The notes: generated by a model from the sequence alone, not told the origin. A stretch of DNA of 64,000 nt from Odontocerum albicorne (GCA_949825065.1 OX463865.1:20879115-20943114), one strand, 5' to 3'. Numbered from the stretch's first letter, positions 21,166 through 31,568 are shown. Numbers and translations: made by a program.

Positions 21166-21404
21166 TTAGATTCACGACACAATAGCGTTTTTTTACATAA
21201 CATGAAAACAACAGCACACAAGACAAGTTAAGTAATTCTAAATAATTACATACAATTTGTCTTACACCGACATGAAAATGTAATGAAACTTATGTACGAG
21301 TATGTTAGTAATAATTAATTATTTGAATGTATCATATTATTATGTTTGAATTATTTATTACAAACAGTCGAAAACATTAAATAATTTTGTTTTTCATAAT
21401 ATCG
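21166..21404. other. Unannotated AT-rich sequence
   Basis: No recognisable feature. Confidence 0.3.
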
Positions 21405-21530
21405 ATTAGGATGTGTTTGGTGGTAGAACGGTAACGCGTTGGATTTATGCACTGAAGGGATTCAGTTCGAACACCGCGCTGAGCTATCATCTATCCCCTC
21501 ACGATAGTTCGGTTCGACATTCCGCTTTCA
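21405..21530 (+). mobile_element. tRNA-like SINE head, diverged
   Basis: GGTAGAACGGTAACGCGTTG followed about 35 bp later by CAGTTCGAACACCGCGCTGA resembles the A- and B-box part of SINE-P. The body after 21500 does not match the other copies well, so this may be a truncated or older member. Confidence 0.45.
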
Positions 21531-21629
21531 CAACATCCACTCTCCTCATACGGCTCCTCTACTTAGTCCAATGTTCAACGTCTTCAAACATTTTATTATT
21601 TATGATGGTATATGAATACCACACACAAA

Positions 21630-21905
21630 CACTACACTACACCTAAAGCCAAATATGTTACTTTCACATATCAGAAGATCTACAAAAGTTAACTGCGGTA
21701 TTCTTACCAAATATGTTTATCTGAACGTATGTAGATGCGGGGATATACCAAATCTAATAGCCGCAGTCACCACTTTCCGATCTCTACACTTAATTTATAT
21801 ACATTTATTTTGTAACATTTTTAATCTGTCAACAATAGTGGGTTCAAGTCCCGAGATAGAGCGCCCTTGGGGAGAGTTGACTCTCTAAAGGGCACCGTAT
21901 GACTT
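21630..21905 (+). mobile_element. LINE-G 3' UTR copy
   Basis: Starts CACTACACCTAAAGCC, then GTTACTTTCACATATCAGAA, CTGCGGTATTCTTACCAAAT, GTAGATGCGGGGATATACCA, and ends AGAGCGCCCTTGGGGAGAG and GGCACCGTATG. All blocks recur in order at 26370-26660 and 39130-39430. It lies directly before a SINE-P copy. Confidence 0.65.
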
Positions 21906-21934
21906 GTTATTTTATCATTATTATCTTGAATTGC

Positions 21935-22185
21935 ACGACCGCGGGGTAACGCACTGGACTTCCGTGCAGAAGGTTGCCGGTTTGAATCACGCGCTATGCT
22001 ACTCCCGTCAAAGGACACAGCAACTTTTCCGCGTAGTATTCGTAGGTACGAGTAGAAGAATACCTATGACTTATTCTTTTAAGAAATAGGGACACTTTAT
22101 GCCAGTGTGCTCCGATTGTCTCTCTTCGTGTGGCTGGCGAGTTTGCTGGTGTGCTCGTCTTACTCACTTAAAAAAAGGAACGTAA
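21935..22185 (+). mobile_element. SINE-P copy
   Basis: The tRNA-like head reads ACCGCGGGGTAACGCACTGG (A-box region) and GTTGCCGGTTTGAATCACGC (B-box region). The body TACCTATGACTTATTCTTTT and the end GAGTTTGCTGGTGTGCTCGT followed by A-rich sequence match 37105-37380 and the inverted 56190-56490. It is a Pol III-type SINE by structure, not a functional tRNA. Confidence 0.7.
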
Positions 22186-22730
22186 CAAAATCAGAGAAAA
22201 GGAACGCAACAAAATGAACTCCACACCACAGCTTCGCTTTATCCTCGGCTACGTGGCCCAGCAACAACGAAGATTATCTTGAATCGGGTAAATTTTGGTT
22301 TAAATCTATTTTGCAAATTTATTTCTCTATATTTTAAACCTTACCTTTCCCCAGACTTATTTAAAAGTAAAATTCTAGCCAATTCGAATCATCCCATCTT
22401 TGGTTTTGTATTCATATTCTTTTCATTTCTCCAATTTCTCCTTCCTTTCTTCTACCCTGCCGGCCGTGGCGTTTCGGAACAGAAAGTAAAGTGAAGTCAG
22501 CCAGCCCCTCCACAGAATGGCGAACGGCCGGCGGGTGATTTGGAATAATGATTCTGCCCGGGTCGGGGGTAACATGATGAATGACAAGAGATATATTATG
22601 ATGTTATGCTAATCTAGATCTATAGGGAATGGACTCTAACCGGATAATCGGAATTTCGTCATTTTATTGTCATTATTACTTATTGCTGAAGACAAAGAGA
22701 CCGGATGTCCACTCCATTGTCTATTCTTTC
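22186..22730. other. Unannotated sequence with GC-rich block at 22450-22570
   Basis: The block contains CCGGCCGTGGC and CGGCCGGCGGG and may be unique host sequence. No coding frame was recognised. Confidence 0.3.
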
Positions 22731-22734
22731 GGTT

Positions 22735-23240
22735 GTGCCACATTACATTTATACCTGCAAATACTTCTGAAGTGTATTTATTAAAATAATATAGCATTTT
22801 CTGTATAATATCGTAACAAATACTTTTGAAATATATTATTAAGCATTTAATCGTTTATGCCACATTTATAGGTCCAAAATTGTACTTCTGAAGTACGAGT
22901 ATGTTATACAACGTATTATGTATAAAATACAGCAATTTATCGCTTATGCCACATTTTTATATCCATATATTATACTTCTGAAGTTTATTATACAGTATAT
23001 TATGTGTTAGGCTACTACCAAAAACCTCTGAAGTACGGCATTTTATCGCTTATGCCACATGTATGTTATACGACTATATCCAAATATTTTATTCATTCGC
23101 TTATGGCACATTTATCAAAATACCTCTGAAGTATATTGTACAGCTTTTACTACCAAATACTTCTAAAGTATAGTATACAGCACTTATTGCCTTATATAAA
23201 TATTTCTGAAGTATATTTATACGGCATTCCCATGCATTGC
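22735..23240 (+). repeat. Degenerate repeat field with TTCTGAAGT palindrome
   Basis: TACTTCTGAAGTA-like sequence recurs at least eight times, alternating with TTTATCGCTTATGCCACA-like sequence (about 22850, 22940, 23045, 23095). Spacing is irregular (about 60-110 bp), so this is an old satellite or nested duplication. TTCTGAA is nearly palindromic. Confidence 0.65.
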
Positions 23241-23779
23241 CTATTTATTATATGATGCATAAACACTTAAGGATTCTTCATTTCATTACAACGCGATATA
23301 CGAATTTCAGCGCTCAGCGAATTATATCGCTCAGGTTCGTTTAATGGAAAACAGGGAAATATCTCTGCGGCATATATATTCATTTAAGTTACATCATGGA
23401 CGTTATTTCAATTGTGCGAAACATATATATGATGGCCTCGTCCATCTTCGAGAGACGCTTGATTATCGTAGCAATACCGACACATCTACAACTGTGGCTT
23501 TGGAGTCAAACTCCGCATCTCCGCACCTCCCAGACTTCGTAGAACTGGTATATTTGTATTAGCTTCCTGTACACGTAAGATAGCCAAGTCTCGTCGTGAA
23601 CAAGCTGCCTTTCTCCAACGGTATTTCTCGACAGGTTTCGAGGTTTGGCTTTTTCCTCTCATTGCAGGATATCTGGCTCGAACGACAAGATATCTCTTCT
23701 GTAGGTGTCCATAAATCTAAACTTAGAGCGATACAGTGACTCATTTTATTTTTAGGCTATGGTGGTTATTTTATCAGTT
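23241..23779. other. Unannotated sequence
   Basis: A 72-codon frame at 23344-23562 lacks any recognised domain. Nothing else is identifiable. Confidence 0.25.
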
Positions 23780-24374
23780 TTATAAGGTCTTTTGGAGCGT
23801 TGTACGGATTGACTTATGAAGCCGACGTTTTGAAAACGTTGCAGCTTTCATCTTCAAGGCTTGTTTGTAGTCAATTTCGTCATAAGTGTATGTGCACCGG
23901 GACCACTTGAATCTCAACCGTATCGTGATCGCGCAGTACCGTCCTGGTTCAGGACCGGAACATTAGTGCATTGTTCCGTACCACCACGGTAAAACAAACG
24001 TAGGACTTCATCGAAGGTCGAAGTTGTAATTTATTCTGTTGCAGCTTCGATTTGACTATGGGGTACAATGTAGATTTAAGGATGTGATCCATCGTTTCTG
24101 TTAATATTGTTTGGATATTTATATACATTTCTAATGTCTTGAAGAGGCAATTAAAATATATAAATTGCCAAACAATATTGACAGAGACTACGGATTTCAT
24201 CTCCAATTGGTACTAATTAAATCGATGCGACAGCTTAATGAAAATTAACAATAACTTAAACGTTATAGCGAAGTTGACTGCAAACAAACTTTGAAGATGA
24301 AAACTGCAAAATTTTCGAAACGTCGACATCATAAGCCAAACCACGCGGTACAATACTCCGAAATATGTTATAGG
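23780..24374. mobile_element. Foldback element with 100-bp arms (Penelope-like motifs)
   Basis: The left arm 23780-23880 and right arm 24269-24374 are imperfect reverse complements over about 100 bp. The right arm contains TTGAAGATGAAAACTGCAAA then TTTTCGAAACGTCGAC: a TTGAAGA core, a GAAAA/TTTTC hairpin and GAAACGTCG, the second PH-like motif set. A smaller hairpin (24098-24114 with 24168-24184, CTGTTAATATTGTTTGG) sits inside. No coding sequence was found. Confidence 0.7.
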
Positions 24375-24597
24375 TACATCTGAGCGGATTTAAAATTTCC
24401 GATTTCGTTAGAAGTTCCGATTTCGCGGTCTGTCTTAAATTCTTTCCCTGCCCACCTGGTGCTCCGAATGGCCTGATTGTTTTGTACGCGGTTGAAATTC
24501 ATGAAACAAAGAGTTCCCGAAATCAATCTTTGTTAACTTTTAACCCGCCTCCTTCGTGTTAACCGTTGCTAATAGATTTCGGAATTCATCCCTGAAA

Positions 24598-24632
24598 AGG
24601 GGATCCCCCTGGAGAGGGGATCCCCCTGGAGA
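24598..24632 (+). repeat. 17-bp duplication, two copies
   Basis: GGGGATCCCCCTGGAGA is repeated directly twice. The core GGGGATCCCC is palindromic. The origin is unknown. Confidence 0.9.
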
Positions 24633-24889
24633 GCTGTTGCTCCTTGCTCGCGCGCTTCCGAGGCAAATGTGCTTTAATTGTTATTCTAATGTTTCGTTTT
24701 GTTTATTTCTTGTTAAGGCTTCGCCGGCATCCGCCGTTGTCTGGCATCAATCTTTGTTAAAATCGCTTTCTTATTATGTTCCACAAATGTTTTATTGCAA
24801 TCGATCTTCTGGTTTTTTTTTGTTCAATTTCGTGTTTGGTTTTGGTTTGTATTTATCATAAGTCCCCTAATGGAATATCTCAATTGTAT

Positions 24890-25025
24890 CTTTCGAGTCT
24901 GTGTCGGAGAAGTTGAATTGAAGATCGATTTCTTCTTCATCTTATAATTTGATTTTACCAAATCTGATAGAGCTTTTGCCGTTGCGGGTCCTATGGCGTG
25001 GAATGGTCTACCTCTTAGTGTTAGA
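24890..25025 (+). pseudogene. LINE-G C-terminal fragment, split by mariner
   Basis: The plus strand reads ...SDRAFAVAGPMAWNGLPLSV-like residues at about 24965-25022, the conserved FAVAGPxxWNxLP stretch near the end of many LINE polyproteins. Homologous residues occur at 26200-26270 and 38940-39000. The fragment stops exactly at the TA where the 25028-25975 mariner begins. Confidence 0.65.
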
Positions 25026-25027
25026 TA

Positions 25028-25975
25028 CGAGGCATATCCAGAAACTAAGTGTACTGATTTTTGGTAGGTTACAATTTTTTTTATTTAAACAAAAAAATTA
25101 CGTGGTTACCGTAGTACATATGTAAGCTATTTTTCGACATAGTCGCCATTCCTCTCAATGCAGGTGGTGAAGCGGGATATCAACTTTTTGATGACTTCCT
25201 CGAAGTAGTTTCCCGCCAACCCCTCCGTCCACTTCTCCACCTCCTCCTTTACCTCCTCGTCGGTTGAAAACCTTTTTCCACCCATGTGCAGCATCAGGGA
25301 GGTAAAGAGATAGTAATCTGAAGGTGCTAGGTCAGGGGAATGCGCGGGATGGTTCAGGACATCCCATTTAAACGAGGCGAGCAGTTCCTTCGTGGCGTTG
25401 GCCGTGTGTGGTCTGGTATTGTCGTGCAGCAGGCGGACTCCCTTTGTCAGCATGCCTCTCCTCTTGTTCTGAATCGCCCTCCGCAATTTTTTTGGGGTCT
25501 CACAGTATCTTGCAGAGTTGATGGTCTCCCCTTGAGGCATATATTTAATTAAAATTATGCCTTGACAGTCCCAAAACACGGATGCCATGATTTTCTTGGC
25601 TGAAATTGTGGTTTTGAACTTTTTGGCGGAGGGTGAAGAGGTGTGACGCCACTGTTGAGACTGCCTTTTGGTTTCAGGCGTGTAGTTTGCAACCCAAGTT
25701 TCATCTCCAGTAACGATGGAGCGGAGAAATTCATCTCCATGGAGTTTGCAGCGCCTCAAAAACTCTTGCCTTTTTACAAAATTTCGCACTTGGCGGGAGA
25801 TTGGTTTGACATTTTTCACGAAACGTGTTGTCGCGTCGACACTTCTCAACGTACTGACCTCAAACCGGTCTCGTTGCGGAGGGGAAGGGCTACACGGAAG
25901 TGTAGCTAACATGTCGAAAATAAAATCCATCCGGTCGTGAGAGCCTCAGTACACTTACTTTCTGGATACGCCTCG
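25028..25975 (-). mobile_element. mariner 3, 948 bp, with terminal repeats and TA duplication
   Basis: The left end CGAGGCATATCCAGAAACTA and the right end, reverse-complemented, CGAGGCGTATCCAGAAAGTA, extend as inverted repeats to GTGTACTGA. TA flanks both sides (25026-25027 and 25976-25977). At 948 bp it is shorter than the usual 1.3 kb and is internally deleted. It inserted into LINE-G sequence, so it is younger than that copy. Confidence 0.9.
25127..25930 (-). pseudogene. mariner transposase, helix-turn-helix region deleted
   Basis: The 267-codon open frame retains the catalytic domain: VTGDETWV (Asp76), LLHDNTRPHTA (Asp170) and HSPDLAPSDYYLF (Asp205), with exactly 34 residues between the last two, so DD34D. 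Full mariner transposases have about 345 residues. The first 55 or so residues do not show the paired helix-turn-helix or the WVPHEL linker, indicating an internal deletion. The product could not bind its ends normally. It is uninterrupted, so it may still be translated if transcribed. Confidence 0.8.
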
Positions 25976-26169
25976 TATATGCTAATCGATAATAAATAAA
26001 TTTCTCTATGATACCCTTTAATCGTAATTTTTCCGTCATTACAATATTCCTTATCATTGAACGATTTTCTTTCCTTTAGTCCTATCGTAACTGTTCACAG
26101 ATTAGATTTTTTACTTGAATTTGAATAAATATTTTCTTATTTGTGCAAAAGCTGTAATGGATTAAAACA

Positions 26170-26660
26170 ACTTGTTGAAGTATCCAATAGGGCGGAGTAT
26201 TATGACAGAGCTCTTGCCGTTGCTGGTCCTGTGACGTGTGGAATGGGCTGCCTCTTAGTGATAAATATATGGATGGCGTGTGTAGCTTTAGGAATAACTT
26301 GAAAGACAACTCTTTTAAGGAGGGCGTATCAAAATTTATGATTGTGTGTGAACCCTACACAAACATTACGCTACACCTAAAGTCGAATGTGTTACTATCA
26401 CATATCGGAAAATCTACATAGGTTTCTTTGTAGTTCGTCATCCTGCGGTAAGTTTTCTTACCAAATATGTTTTTTCTGAACATATGTAGATGCGGGGAAA
26501 TACCTAATTTAAACCGCAGTTACTTCCTTCCTATCTTTACACTAGACTTATATATTTTGTAATATTTTTAATCAGATAATAAAAATGGGTTCTAGTCCCG
26601 ACTCGAAGCGCTTTGAGGAGTGTTTGATCTATAAACGGTGCTGTTTTAATTGGCGTTATA
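26170..26660 (+). pseudogene. LINE-G C-terminus and 3' UTR
   Basis: The plus strand reads YDRALAVAGPVTCGMGCLLV / WNGLPLSDKYMDGVCSFRNN (one-base frameshift) and LKDNSFKEGVSKFMIV, then a stop. The 3' UTR follows with ACGCTACACCTAAAGTCGAA, TATCGGAAAATCTACATAGG, GCGGTAAGTTTTCTTACCAA, GTAGATGCGGGGAAATACCT and GTTCTAGTCCCGACTCGAAG. It links the C-terminus to the 3' UTR seen alone elsewhere, so it is the reference copy for the family here. It lacks the RT core and is inactive. Confidence 0.7.
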
Positions 26661-27159
26661 TAATATTTAATAGAGTTTTGTAATATTTAATAAATTTTGA
26701 TGTTTGCCGACTGTTCCATTCCATGATCGAATAATTCACTTTAATACTGCAAATATCCTGCGACGTCTTTAGGAATAAATCGCGACATCTTCGTTTGCCG
26801 AGGCACACACTTTGAAAACCTCTGATTAAAACCTGTTGGTATCATCGTTTTTTTTTTTAGTTTTCAATATTTTTTAAATAAAATATAACTAAAATTGGCC
26901 ATGAAGGGTTACACTTCGGTAAATTGTAAGTTTGGGAGCGGAGTTAAAAAAACTTCGCCTAGTTCACCGAATGTCGCAAAATAATCATTAACTTAGTAAT
27001 AATGAATTGTTTTTGTCTTTACAGGCACATTAATCATTTTGCTGGTTGCTTATACACACACACACACCAGCAATAGATAGTTATGGATGAACAGGACAGA
27101 TAATATTTCTTGTTCTAACCTTGACTCTAATCTATTCTCCTTTATAACTTTTAAGTTGC
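26661..27159. other. Unannotated sequence
   Basis: A short (AC)n run near 27052 is the only simple feature. Nothing else was recognised. Confidence 0.3.
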
Positions 27160-28115
27160 TGTAGAAATGCGTTCACTGAGAATAATGAAAATAACATCTT
27201 ATTTTTATTAACCGAATATGACAACCTTCGTGGCCTAGTTAGGAAGAGGCCCGTATACTAACATGGAGGTTGCGGGTTCGATCCACGTCGGAACCTATTT
27301 TTTTAAATTAATAATTCTAGTAAGATTTTCGCTTAAGGCATCTTTAACATCTTTCTGGTTGGTAGAAATTGCCACACAATATGCTCGTCAGGCTGTAATG
27401 TATACAATGAAACTGTAATACAATACAAAAATATAATATTAGCAGAAAGAAGTACGTGGTTTGAAGGATATACTTTGTGTAACTTTTATACCTGTAGATA
27501 TGAGCATTGGAAAGCAATCACTAACAGTATTGAAATCTGCTATGATGATAGTCCACAACAGTATTGTAGTGACAACTTTGTATTGGAATGAAACCGATGG
27601 GAGCCGAATGAGTGCTGTAGAACTGCGTGCAATGAGAATAATACGTAGGTTGACAATGTATGACAAAATATAGAATGAATTGATAGGGTGATGAGTGTGA
27701 ATTTAAGACTGATGTATTAAGTTAGATGAAGAAGAGCACTGTAAGATTGTTTGGGCATGAAGTGTTAATGATGAATGAATAAATGAAGAAAGACTAAGAA
27801 AACAAATATACAAGCCAAATGTGTGTGGAAGACGCTGTAGAGGAAGACCAAAGAAATTATGTTTGGATCAAGCATGAAAAGGTTTAAAGATGTCTTCTTC
27901 TTCTTTGTCGTGACCTTAATGCTGAATAACGTGACCCACAAATTTTTAGCACATTTATGTGGTTTTCTTGGTAAAAATAGTGGAGTGGTTTTCCATTGCC
28001 TTCCACAAACAGGATACTTGATAGATATAGAAGAGGCGAGATATCTAACGTATGTCCCGATAGGAAAGTCTGGCGCTGTCTCTGCCTATCTCGGAATGGA
28101 ATCGGCGTGATGGTA
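27160..28115 (+). pseudogene. LINE-T C-terminus and 3' end, interrupted
   Basis: Blocks: GTAGAAATGCGTTCACTGAG (27165), then after a SINE-Q copy, KSAMMIVHNSIVVTTLYWNE and MSAVELRAMRIIRRLTMYDK (27530-27665), then CACTGTAAGATTGTTTGGGC and GGAAGACGCTGTAGAGGAAG. Sequence with TGGTTTTCCATTGCCTTCC (27985-28005) is inserted before the end GTCCCGATAGGAAAGTCTGG and GAATCGGCGTGATGG. The copy is heavily broken. Confidence 0.65.
27220..27420 (+). mobile_element. SINE-Q copy inside LINE-T
   Basis: The head reads CTTCGTGGCCTAGTTAGGAA (A box) and GGTTGCGGGTTCGATCCACG (B box). The body AGTAAGATTTTCGCTTAAGG leads to the tail TGGTTGGTAGAAATTGCCAC, which differs at two positions from TGGTTGGAAGAGATTGCCAC of LINE-W at 60761-60780. 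This is the clearest SINE-Q copy. A tRNA finder may report a pseudo-tRNA here. Confidence 0.7.
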
Positions 28116-28619
28116 TGTATGTTACTATTTATTTTCGAGTCTTAATTACCATTTCATCAAACAATGCGGAGTAATTAAAAATCAACATTTTCTTGAAAGG
28201 TTCTTGAAAACATCGCCCCGCCGCCTTCAGAACGAATTAAATATCTACTTAAAATAAAATATGCTTCGCGATATTTCAAAGGCTTTATTGATACAAATTG
28301 TTGGTTTTTAATTAAATCCACGAGTTCTGAAAAAAATAAATAATTTCTTTTTTATTAAGATGAAAAATAAATTGTATTTGTGTATACATTTAACAGCGGG
28401 AGAAAAAACGTCTAATACAATTGTTTCTAAACAGTGTCAACAAATATTTCTAGATTGCTTTTGTCTTTGTTTACGGCGCCAATCGTCAACATTTTCAATT
28501 ATTTAAGAAAGAAGACATTAAGAAAGAATAGGGATTGAAAAAAGATGAAGTGCTCAAGATCCTGTGGAAATACGTACACTTAGTGACAGATAAAAAAGAC
28601 ATAACAAAATAAATATATT
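28116..28619. other. Unannotated sequence
   Basis: No clear feature. A trace of LINE-like sequence (ACGTACACTTAGTGACAGAT at 28571) is too short to call. Confidence 0.25.
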
Positions 28620-28830
28620 TAAGTTGAGTGTAAGGATAGAAAGGGGGTGATTGCGGCCATACGAGAATGTACTTTCTCGCATCTGTATATATATATATTT
28701 TCTCGGATCAGACAAACATTTGGTAAGAAAACTGCAAAAAACTTCTTGCTACAGGAAGACTAACTACAAAGAAACCTTTGTTGATCTTCCGAAATAGTAA
28801 TATGTGATATATTAGGATGTGTCGATCTGT
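28620..28830 (-). mobile_element. LINE-G 3' UTR copy
   Basis: On the minus strand: ATCACATATTACTATTTCGG, AGGTTTCTTTGTAGTTAGTC, TTTTCTTACCAAATGTTTG, AGATGCGAGAAAGTACATTC and ATCCTTACACTCAAC. The order matches the other copies. The 3' terminal block is missing. Confidence 0.6.
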
Positions 28831-28869
28831 AATTCATAGAGGTGATGAATGTTCCTGAAGTGTTATTTA

Positions 28870-29560
28870 TTTTTTTACCCCTTATTTGGGCGAACTGCGA
28901 TATTGTAGAACGAGTTGAAAAATTCTGCTATTTAAGACGAGATGTTGAACAACGAGTTGCAAAAGGAAACATAGTCAATGTGGCTCTTAAATATATTTTT
29001 CAAACCATCCAATATCAAGAACTGCTTAAGGTATAGTTCAGAACAGCGTTTAAGTGCCAACGTTGATGTTTGAGAGTGACACGTTGACATGGAAAAATAA
29101 TTAAAAATGGCAAATAAATGCAATTAAAATGCATGCATTAAGAAATAAATGTGTTATGTCGATATATAACAGAGTAAATACTATATTGTAATTAATCATT
29201 CAGGATAAATGTGGAGTGAAAATGAAAACGTTGAGATGGTTTGGATATGCTGGATGAATCAGTGACGAAATATTTCAACACATTTATAATGTAAGCCTAA
29301 GTGGGACGACCAAGAAAAGTATGGTTTGACCAAGTGAATATTTTTTTAAAATAATGATAGGTATGTCGCAAGAGAAACAAAAGGATCTGTATGTGAATAT
29401 ATATAAAGGAAGATGAAGGAAACAATGATATTGGTTCAAGTGTGATATTGTGAGTGTATGGCTGTAGAAGAGGCAAAGGATGTGTGTCGGGATAGGAAAG
29501 TCTGACGCTCTCACCTCTCTGCCTACCCCGACAGAGAAATATTGTGATTATATGTATATA
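28870..29560 (+). pseudogene. LINE-T RT C-terminus and 3' end, longer relic
   Basis: The plus strand reads NCDIVERVEKFCYLRRDVEQ and VAKGNIVNVALKYIFQTIQY, matching the VERVEKFCYLGD segment that follows the RT palm. It continues with LRVTR*HGKI, an ALR-like block, LRWFGYAG and a GRPRKVWFDQVN trace, then GTCGGGATAGGAAAGTCTGA and CTACCCCGACAGAGAAATAT. This copy reaches further 5' than the others. Multiple stops. Confidence 0.7.
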
Positions 29561-29564
29561 TGTA

Positions 29565-29665
29565 TGGATGTGGGAAGGCGAAGATATTATGGCGCCATTA
29601 GATAGTTTGACGCTCTGTTCTCTGCCTACCCAAATAGGGATATAGCGTGATGGTTTATATATTTA
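29565..29665 (+). mobile_element. Second LINE-T 3' end, tandem
   Basis: GTGGGAAGGCGAAGATATTA, then AGATAGTTTGACGCTCTGTT and CTGCCTACCCAAATAGGGAT follow directly after the previous 3' end, giving two tails in tandem. Confidence 0.6.
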
Positions 29666-29835
29666 ATAATGATTTTTTTTATTTACCGACAAAATAAACA
29701 TTTTTTTATTACAATGTACGTTATTTTATCGACCATTAAAAATGGTTACAATAGTAATACTCGAATTAGAATTTTGAGTGCGAATGGATATAAAGTGTTA
29801 CGACTTGTCACAAAAATTATTACAAAAATAAAATA

Positions 29836-30231
29836 CCATTGTATAGTTCAACACGGTAAGTTTAAATACAAATGTATAGTTCAACACGATAAGTGTAAAT
29901 ACAAATGTATAGTTCAACACGGTAAGTTTAAATACAAATGAATAGTTCAACACGGTAATTGTAAATACAAATGTATAGTTCAACACGGTAATTGTAAATA
30001 CAAATGTATAGTTCAACACGGTTAGTTTAAATACAAATGTATAGTTCAACACGGTAATTGTAAATACAAATGTATAGTTCAAGACGGTTATTGTAAATAC
30101 AAATGTATAGTTCAACACGGTAAGTTTAAATACAAATGTATAGTTCAACACGGTAATTGTAAATACAAATGTATAGTTCAACACAGTAAGTGTAAACGCA
30201 AATGTATAGTTCAAGACGATAAGTGTAATTA
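29836..30231 (+). repeat. 33-bp minisatellite, 12 copies
   Basis: The unit CAAATGTATAGTTCAACACG followed by GTAATTGTAAATA or GTAAGTTTAAATA is repeated 12 times without length change. Because 33 bp is 11 codons and lacks stops in several frames, it creates long spurious open frames on both strands. Two subtypes (AATTG and AGTTT) alternate. Confidence 0.95.
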
Positions 30232-30764
30232 AGAATCAAATACACTTTATTGAATTTTATCAACATTACAAGACTTGAGTGGGGAAAAATAAATAAATTA
30301 TCAAGTATAGCGATAAGCAAGTTTGACGATCTTTCCCGTCTGCATTCCGGAAATGGCGCGCTGGTGGTGGTGTGGATTTTTTTATCACGCTGAATTTATG
30401 TACAATGCTAACGAAATGACGATATCAAATAAGGAAAAGACACACAGCAATCATATTTTACTCCAGAGACAAAGAACGAAACTCAACCAGACGAACGAGC
30501 AGGAACTCACGCCATCGCGCATCGCACAAAATAAATTCCGCCACTTTATAACGAATAAATAATAAATAAAATGCGAACAGGGGAAGAAGCACACTAATAA
30601 TGTACACTCGAATAGAACAAAGCGAATACAATCATACCACGATTAATGACGCTTCGATGTACGGCTTTTCGCTATGACGTCTTTGATTTGAAACCTCCGA
30701 ATGTTTACTTCAAGTTGTGGTAGTAAACTATTAAAAACAACCCAGTATTAGACTATCCCAGTCC
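30232..30764. other. Unannotated sequence
   Basis: A less AT-rich stretch at 30330-30560 has a 79-codon frame without recognised domains. Confidence 0.3.
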
Positions 30765-30855
30765 ACCGCTTTTCTTTGGTTTTGTCTGGTTGGTTGGAAG
30801 AGATTGCCACCAACCAATAAGCCTACCAGATTGTTTTAAAATGAAATATTAAATA
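30765..30855 (+). mobile_element. LINE-W or SINE-Q 3' tail fragment
   Basis: TTTTGTCTGGTTGGTTGGAA and GAGATTGCCACCAACCAATA, then CCAGATTGTTTTAAAATGAA and a TAAATAAATAAA end, match the last part of the LINE-W 3' UTR. Confidence 0.6.
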
Positions 30856-30939
30856 AATAAACAGAACATATAATCTGCCGAACTGCCCAACAATTTATCA
30901 AAAGTTTCGGATTTAAACTGTACGGAAATCTATATAAGA

Positions 30940-31080
30940 TCATTCCAAAAGAAATTACTTTGTTTTTCCACTAATTACATTTATTTCCCCGACGCGTGTT
31001 TCTACCTGTTACATCGAGGTTCTTTTCAGGTGGGAGAGTCTCGAGATAGGAGGTAGAAACCCGTATTTCTAGATTTCTAG
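30940..31080 (+). repeat. R repeat copy
   Basis: ACGCGTGTTTCTACCTGTTA and TCGAGGTTCTTTTCAGGTGG match the R core. The inverted AGATAGGAGGTAGAAACCCG follows closely, so this copy may contain an inverted duplicate. Confidence 0.55.
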
Positions 31081-31129
31081 ATATAAATATTTCTATTCAC
31101 ATTAATATTCTAATACAGAGAACTTCATT

Positions 31130-31560
31130 CATTTCTGTGACCAGACCATCAGTCATGCCACGGCGCAAGTTGCGAATTGTCTAGAGGCGCCGTCTGTACA
31201 AATGCAGGACTGGATATATAATATCATAGTGATGTACGAGTTTGTCCGGGGTACGACTGTGCACACTTGTATTCCACAAAAGAGATTACCCCCGGATCGA
31301 TTCCGTGGAAACAACAAGCGATAATTCCACAACGAGCTTGGAAAAGAAGTGTAAATGCACGGCTGCCCGCGAGAGCACGCGATCTGCCGATTTAAAGTGG
31401 AAACGGAGAAGTAGAATAATAACGAAGGCTGAACGCTTAAACTTTTGAGTTGCTTAATTCAATTTTCCGGAAATTGGGGGCGCGTAACGTAAAATGCGAG
31501 GGAAATGTATTATGTAATATCGTATATTCCATTAATATCTATCTGCTATATTAAGACTTC
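31130..31560. other. Unannotated, less AT-rich block
   Basis: Contains CCACGGCGCAAGTTGCGAAT and a 68-codon open frame with no recognised domain. It may be host single-copy sequence. Confidence 0.3.
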
Positions 31561-31568
31561 TTATAATA

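Noticed and set aside
23344..23562. 72-codon frame as a host exon
   Set aside because: No recognised domain, no convincing splice sites around it, and a length compatible with chance.
25340..25940. Three plus-strand frames of 70-88 codons
   Set aside because: Antisense to the mariner 3 transposase, which has clear catalytic motifs.
27225..27300. Functional tRNA gene
   Set aside because: A and B boxes are present, but the sequence continues as a SINE body and tail and other diverged copies exist; the cloverleaf is not preserved.
29798..30214. 138-codon repeat protein on the minus strand
   Set aside because: The frame is an effect of a 33-bp minisatellite lacking stops; frames are open on the other strand too.
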